From contig JAHFQW010000017.1 of assembly GCA_023259115.1 (NCBI GenBank), positions 1-33,905 on the forward strand: a stretch of DNA of 33,905 nt, given 5' to 3'. The notes beneath the pieces were generated by a model. The model did not search any database. It saw only the letters and a program-made list of their open reading frames with translations, and was not told the DNA's origin. This document shows, one piece after another, positions 28,623 through 33,905 of this stretch; position 1 is the stretch's first letter, and each line of letters opens with the position of its first letter. The stretch is from an archaeon (lineage in GTDB: Archaea > Nanobdellota > Nanobdellia > Woesearchaeales > GW2011-AR9). Position numbers and translations under genes: made by a program.

Positions 28623-28714
28623 ATGAGTTTGAATAACCTTATTTTTCATCAACATTCAAACTCATTCTTAGAGAAGTTTGACTAAAAATATGAATTAATC
28701 AAACTTCTCTATAG
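28618..28714. repeat. Compact (minimal) copy of the TATAGAGG-family two-hairpin element
   Basis: ATGAGTTTGAAT (28623-28634)/ATTCAAACTCAT (28654-28665); linker TCTT; AGAGAAGTTTGA (28670-28681)/TCAAACTTCTCT (28699-28710). Confidence 0.85.
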
Positions 28715-28749
28715 GTAGCTTTGAACACCACTAATCTTAAACAGAAACC

Positions 28750-28757
28750 TTTATAAA
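28750..28757 (+). promoter_or_regulatory. Archaeal TATA box of the small eL41 gene
   Basis: TTTATAAA about 30 nt before ATG at 28781. Confidence 0.55.
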
Positions 28758-28780
28758 ACACCTCTATCTTTTCACGCTAC

Positions 28781-28888
28781 ATGAAACGAAGTTCACGACG
28801 CTGGAAGAAAAAAGGTCAAATGCGCTGGAAATGGCAGCGCAAAAAGATCAAAAAGGAAAAGCGCCGTAGAAAGTTAAGTGCTGCATAA
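28781..28888 (+). CDS. rpl41e: Ribosomal protein eL41 (35 aa), absent from the ORF track
   Basis: ATG...TAA translates MKRSSRRWKKKGQMRWKWQRKKIKKEKRRRKLSAA; the MRWKWxRKKxKKxKRRRKxxxA part is the eL41 pattern. Confidence 0.8.
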   Translation: MKRSSRRWKKKGQMRWKWQRKKIKKEKRRRKLSAA

Positions 28889-28939
28889 TTTCAATTTTAT
28901 TTCTCAACACATTTTTAGAGTTTTATTCATTTGTTGTGA

Positions 28940-29038
28940 TACCCCGCTGCTTGCAGCGATTGGGTACCTCTGATAATCATATCGAGCGGGGTTCATAACA
29001 TTAAAAATACCCCGCCCCTTGGGGCGATTGGGATTTTT
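28940..29038. repeat. Two REP-like GC-rich bulged hairpins
   Basis: TACCC-CGCTGC-TT-GCAGCG-att-GGGTA (28940-28966) and ACCC-CGCCCC-TT-GGGGCG-att-GGG (29009-29032), same architecture with different paired bases. Confidence 0.75.
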
Positions 29039-29072
29039 ATTTCATTAACATCATAATTAAAATTTTATCTTT

Positions 29073-29699
29073 CTACAACAACCCTTCTTTATTCAATTCC
29101 CTAAGTGCTTCATTCAAATATAAAATAGCCCAATTTCGCAAAAACAACGCTCCCTGATAATAATCAACATTATGCATGCTATACATAAACATCTTATTGC
29201 AACCCTCTTCTGGATTGATACAATACTTCTCATTCTTCTCCACATTAAATTTAATTAATTTTCCAAACATCAATTTCTCTCGTTCCAACTCACTCTCTAG
29301 ATATAAGCTCCCTCCCGCATTGCGGCTAATAGAAAAATCAGTTACAAATCCTCGTTCATCAGACAAGACCAAATCCTCCCAAAACCCCAACCGTTGCCGT
29401 CCATATTTATCTTTCACAACAATCGCAGATTCATTCAAATAACTCTCTTTAATCCACTTTTTTCTCTTTATCTCTTCAGAATTATTCTCAGGTAAAGTGC
29501 TAACATACTCAGACAAATCAGCATACCACTCCGTAGCTGCTTGTCTAAACACTTCCGCCGCCATTTCTTTTTTAAACATAATCTTCGCACGCAACAACGT
29601 CGGATAAATCGGAATTTGAAAGCGGTTTTCCCCAATAATTGGCAGCTCCTCTTTGTGTAACAACAATTCTTCTAATAACATAATCTCACTCGAGCTCAA
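29073..29699 (-). CDS. Hypothetical protein, 208 aa
   Basis: Long ORF; no recognised family. Confidence 0.7.
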   Translation of the reverse strand: MSSSEIMLLEELLLHKEELPIIGENRFQIPIYPTLLRAKIMFKKEMAAEVFRQAATEWYADLSEYVSTLPENNSEEIKRKKWIKESYLNESAIVVKDKYGRQRLGFWEDLVLSDERGFVTDFSISRNAGGSLYLESELEREKLMFGKLIKFNVEKNEKYCINPEEGCNKMFMYSMHNVDYYQGALFLRNWAILYLNEALRELNKEGLL

Positions 29700-29785
29700 A
29701 ACGTTTTATAAAAAAGAGTATGATACAAAACAACTATCGGTGTTCATTTTTTCTGACGATAAGCATTTTCCCCAAAAGAGAAACA

Positions 29786-29793
29786 TTTATAAA
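29786..29793 (+). promoter_or_regulatory. Likely rRNA operon promoter TATA box
   Basis: GAGAAACATTTATAAATAAG, ~190 nt upstream of the 16S; no gene between. Confidence 0.5.
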
Positions 29794-29976
29794 TAAGTGA
29801 CCTTCCCAAAATAAAACAATATGTGTGCTCAATTAATCTTGAGTATGAATTAGGTGATCCAATTTCCTTGATACGACGATAAACGACGTAAATCTTTAAG
29901 TTTTAAGTATGTGGCCGATAACTGTGAGTAATACAGGATCAAGAAATTCTAATCTTAGATTTCTAACAAACAATGA

Positions 29977-31446
29977 GTTCCCGTTGATCCTGCGGGAGAG
30001 TGCTGCTATTGGAGTTCGATTAAGCCATGCAAGTCGGAGGCCAGCAATGGCCAGGCTGAAGGCTCAGTAACACGTCAATAATCTGCCCTACAGTTCGGGA
30101 TAACCTTGGGAAACTGAGAGTAAAACCGGATAGATACTTGGTACTGGAATGTTCTTGTATTGAAAAGTAATGCTGTAGGATGAGTTGGCGGCTGATTAGG
30201 TAGTTGGTGGTGTAACGGACCACCAAGCCTTCGATCAGTACGGGCCGTGAGAGCGGGAGCCCGGAGAGGGGTGCTGAGACACTAGCCCCAGCCCTACGGG
30301 GTGCAGCAGGCGCGAAAACTTTACACTGTACGGAAGTGCGATAAGGGAACTCCAAGTGCTCATACACTGTATGGGCTTTTGCCAAGTGTAAATAGCTTGG
30401 CGAATAAGTGGTGGGTAAGACGGGTGCCAGCCGCCGCGGTAACACCTGCGCCACAAGTGGGACTCACTTTTATTGGGCCTAAAGCGTTCGTAGCCGGACA
30501 AGCCAGTCTTGAGTGAAATCGATGCGCTTAACAAATCGACGTGCTTGAGATACTACTTGTCTAGAGACTGGGAGGGGTTAGGGGTATTCCGGAGGGAGCG
30601 GTAAAATGTTATAATCTCCGGAGGACCACCTGTGGCGAAGGCGTCTAACCAGAACAGGTCTGACGGTGAGGAACGAAAGCTAGGGGAGCAAACCGGATTA
30701 GATACCCGAGTAGTCCTAGCTGTAAACGCTGTGAACTAGATGTGGCATATTCTTCGGGAATGTGCCGTGTCGGAGTGAAGACATTAAGTTCACCGCCTGG
30801 GAAGTACGGTCGCAAGGCTGAAACTTAAAGGAATTGGCGGGAGAGCACCACAAGGGGTGCGGCGTGCGGTTTAATTCAACTCAACGCGGGGAATCTCACC
30901 AGCAGCGACGGCAGAATGAAGCTCAGTCTAAAGGGCTTAGCTAACGAGCCGAGAGGTATTGCATGGCCGTCGTCAGCTCGTGCCGTAAGGTGTCCTCTTA
31001 AGTGAGGTAACGAGCGAGACCCATACCCATAATTGCTAGCAGGTGCTTTAGCATGACTGAGCACTTTATGGGGACTGCCGTGGAAACACGGAGGAAGGTG
31101 TGGGCAACGGTAGGTCTGTATGGTCCGAATCTGCTGGGCTACACGCGCGCAACAATGGCGATGACAATGGGATGCAACACCGAAAGGTGGAGCTAAACCT
31201 CTAAACATCGTCTTAGTTTGGATTGAGGATTGTAACTCATCCTCATGACAACGGAATCCCTAGTAATCGGGCTTCATCACGGCCCGGTGAATATGTCCCT
31301 GCTCTTTGCACACACCGCCCGTCAAACCAACCGAATTGGGTTCAGGTGAGATTCAGCTTCAAGTTGCATCAAATCTGGATTCGGTGAGGTGGGTTAAGTC
31401 GTCACAAGGTATCCGTAGGGGAACCTACGGATGGATCACCTCCTTT
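29977..31446 (+). rRNA. rrs: 16S ribosomal RNA (ends approximate)
   Basis: Starts GTTCCCGTTGATCCTGCGGGAG, contains GTGCCAGCCGCCGCGGTAA, ATTAGATACCCGAGTAGTCC, ends GGATCACCTCCTTT. Confidence 0.97.
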
Positions 31447-31510
31447 TTTTTATTTTTACATCGATGTCAATACTAATCTTTTGGCATCATCTCCAAAAAT
31501 ACAATCGTTT

Positions 31511-31646
31511 GGGCCCGTAGCTCAGGGGTACTTCGCATATTTGTGAAGCTCAAAAGAGCGCCTGCCTTGCAGGATATATGTATCTCAGAAAGCAGGAGGC
31601 CTCGGGTTCAAAAAGATCAACATCATTGAAAGTCCCGACGGGTCCA
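31511..31646 (+). tRNA. tRNA-Ala(TGC) precursor with three predicted introns (31531-31555, 31572-31590, 31611-31630)
   Basis: Exons joined: GGGCCCGTAGCTCAGGGGTAGAGCGCCTGCCTTGCAAGCAGGAGGCCTCGGGTTCAAGTCCCGACGGGTCCA (72 nt), canonical cloverleaf; in the 16S-23S spacer. Confidence 0.9.
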
Positions 31647-31865
31647 TTCACTTTCATCAAAAAAATACCCGTAGAAATCAATAAACTAATATCCTCAAAA
31701 CATCAAATCCCCAATTAACAACATCCTATTCCTTACTTCAAAGATAAGGTAACCGTTTTCAAGAAAACAGATGTTTCTTGGCAGCGACGTGGTTGAGATA
31801 TGAAGTTTTTTTCCGGATGGAAAAAAAATCTTTGCATCATATTAATGAACCATATGTAGAGTAAC

Positions 31866-31933
31866 ATGTCAAAAGGTAATTTCATTATCTTTTGGCATCT
31901 CAAAAATTTGTCTAACAAATTTTTGGGATCTTA
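31866..31933 (+). other. Two adjacent stem-loops immediately before the 23S (probable pre-rRNA processing structures)
   Basis: TGTCAAAAGGTAAT...ATTATCTTTTGGCA and TCAAAAATTTGT...ACAAATTTTTGG, allowing G-U pairs. Confidence 0.6.
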
Positions 31934-31934
31934 G

Positions 31935-33905
<1,971 letters not shown>

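Noticed and set aside
29821-29853. Tiny ORF ATGTGTGCTCAATTAATCTTGAGTATGAATTAG after the rRNA promoter
   Set aside because: Only 10 codons, in the pre-16S leader; CTCAA/TTGAG hairpin better explains the sequence.
29977-31446. Intron or split within the 16S
   Set aside because: Length (~1470 nt) and order of universal motifs are normal; no insertion seen.

Overview
The window looks like a chromosomal segment from an archaeon, probably DPANN/Woesearchaeota-like. That placement is inferred from the archaeal 16S signature, GatE, an archaeal-type DNA ligase, TrmB and eL41, and was not tested by phylogeny. Positions ~1-29.7 kb carry about 27 plausible protein genes. The right end is an rRNA operon: a complete 16S, a spacer tRNA-Ala, and a 5'-partial 23S that runs off the window. 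The strongest observations are: (1) the spacer tRNA-Ala(TGC) folds into a normal 72-nt tRNA only if three short insertions (25, 19 and 20 nt, in the D loop, anticodon loop and T loop) are removed; (2) there is a family of intergenic multi-hairpin elements whose conserved edge (TATAGAGGAnTTTGAATAA) has stop codons in all three frames and supplies the actual stop codon of several neighbouring genes, with compensatory changes in the stems and nested insertions; (3) a tiny eL41 gene is missing from the ORF track; (4) two adjacent lysozyme/lytic-transglycosylase-like surface proteins are present; (5) a tightly overlapping sugar kinase - nucleotidyltransferase - GHKL ATPase/ParB-like operon is present; (6) a tandem pair of 2OG-Fe(II) oxygenase-like proteins occurs in which the second appears catalytically degraded. 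All product names are from reading motifs in the translations; no database search was run.
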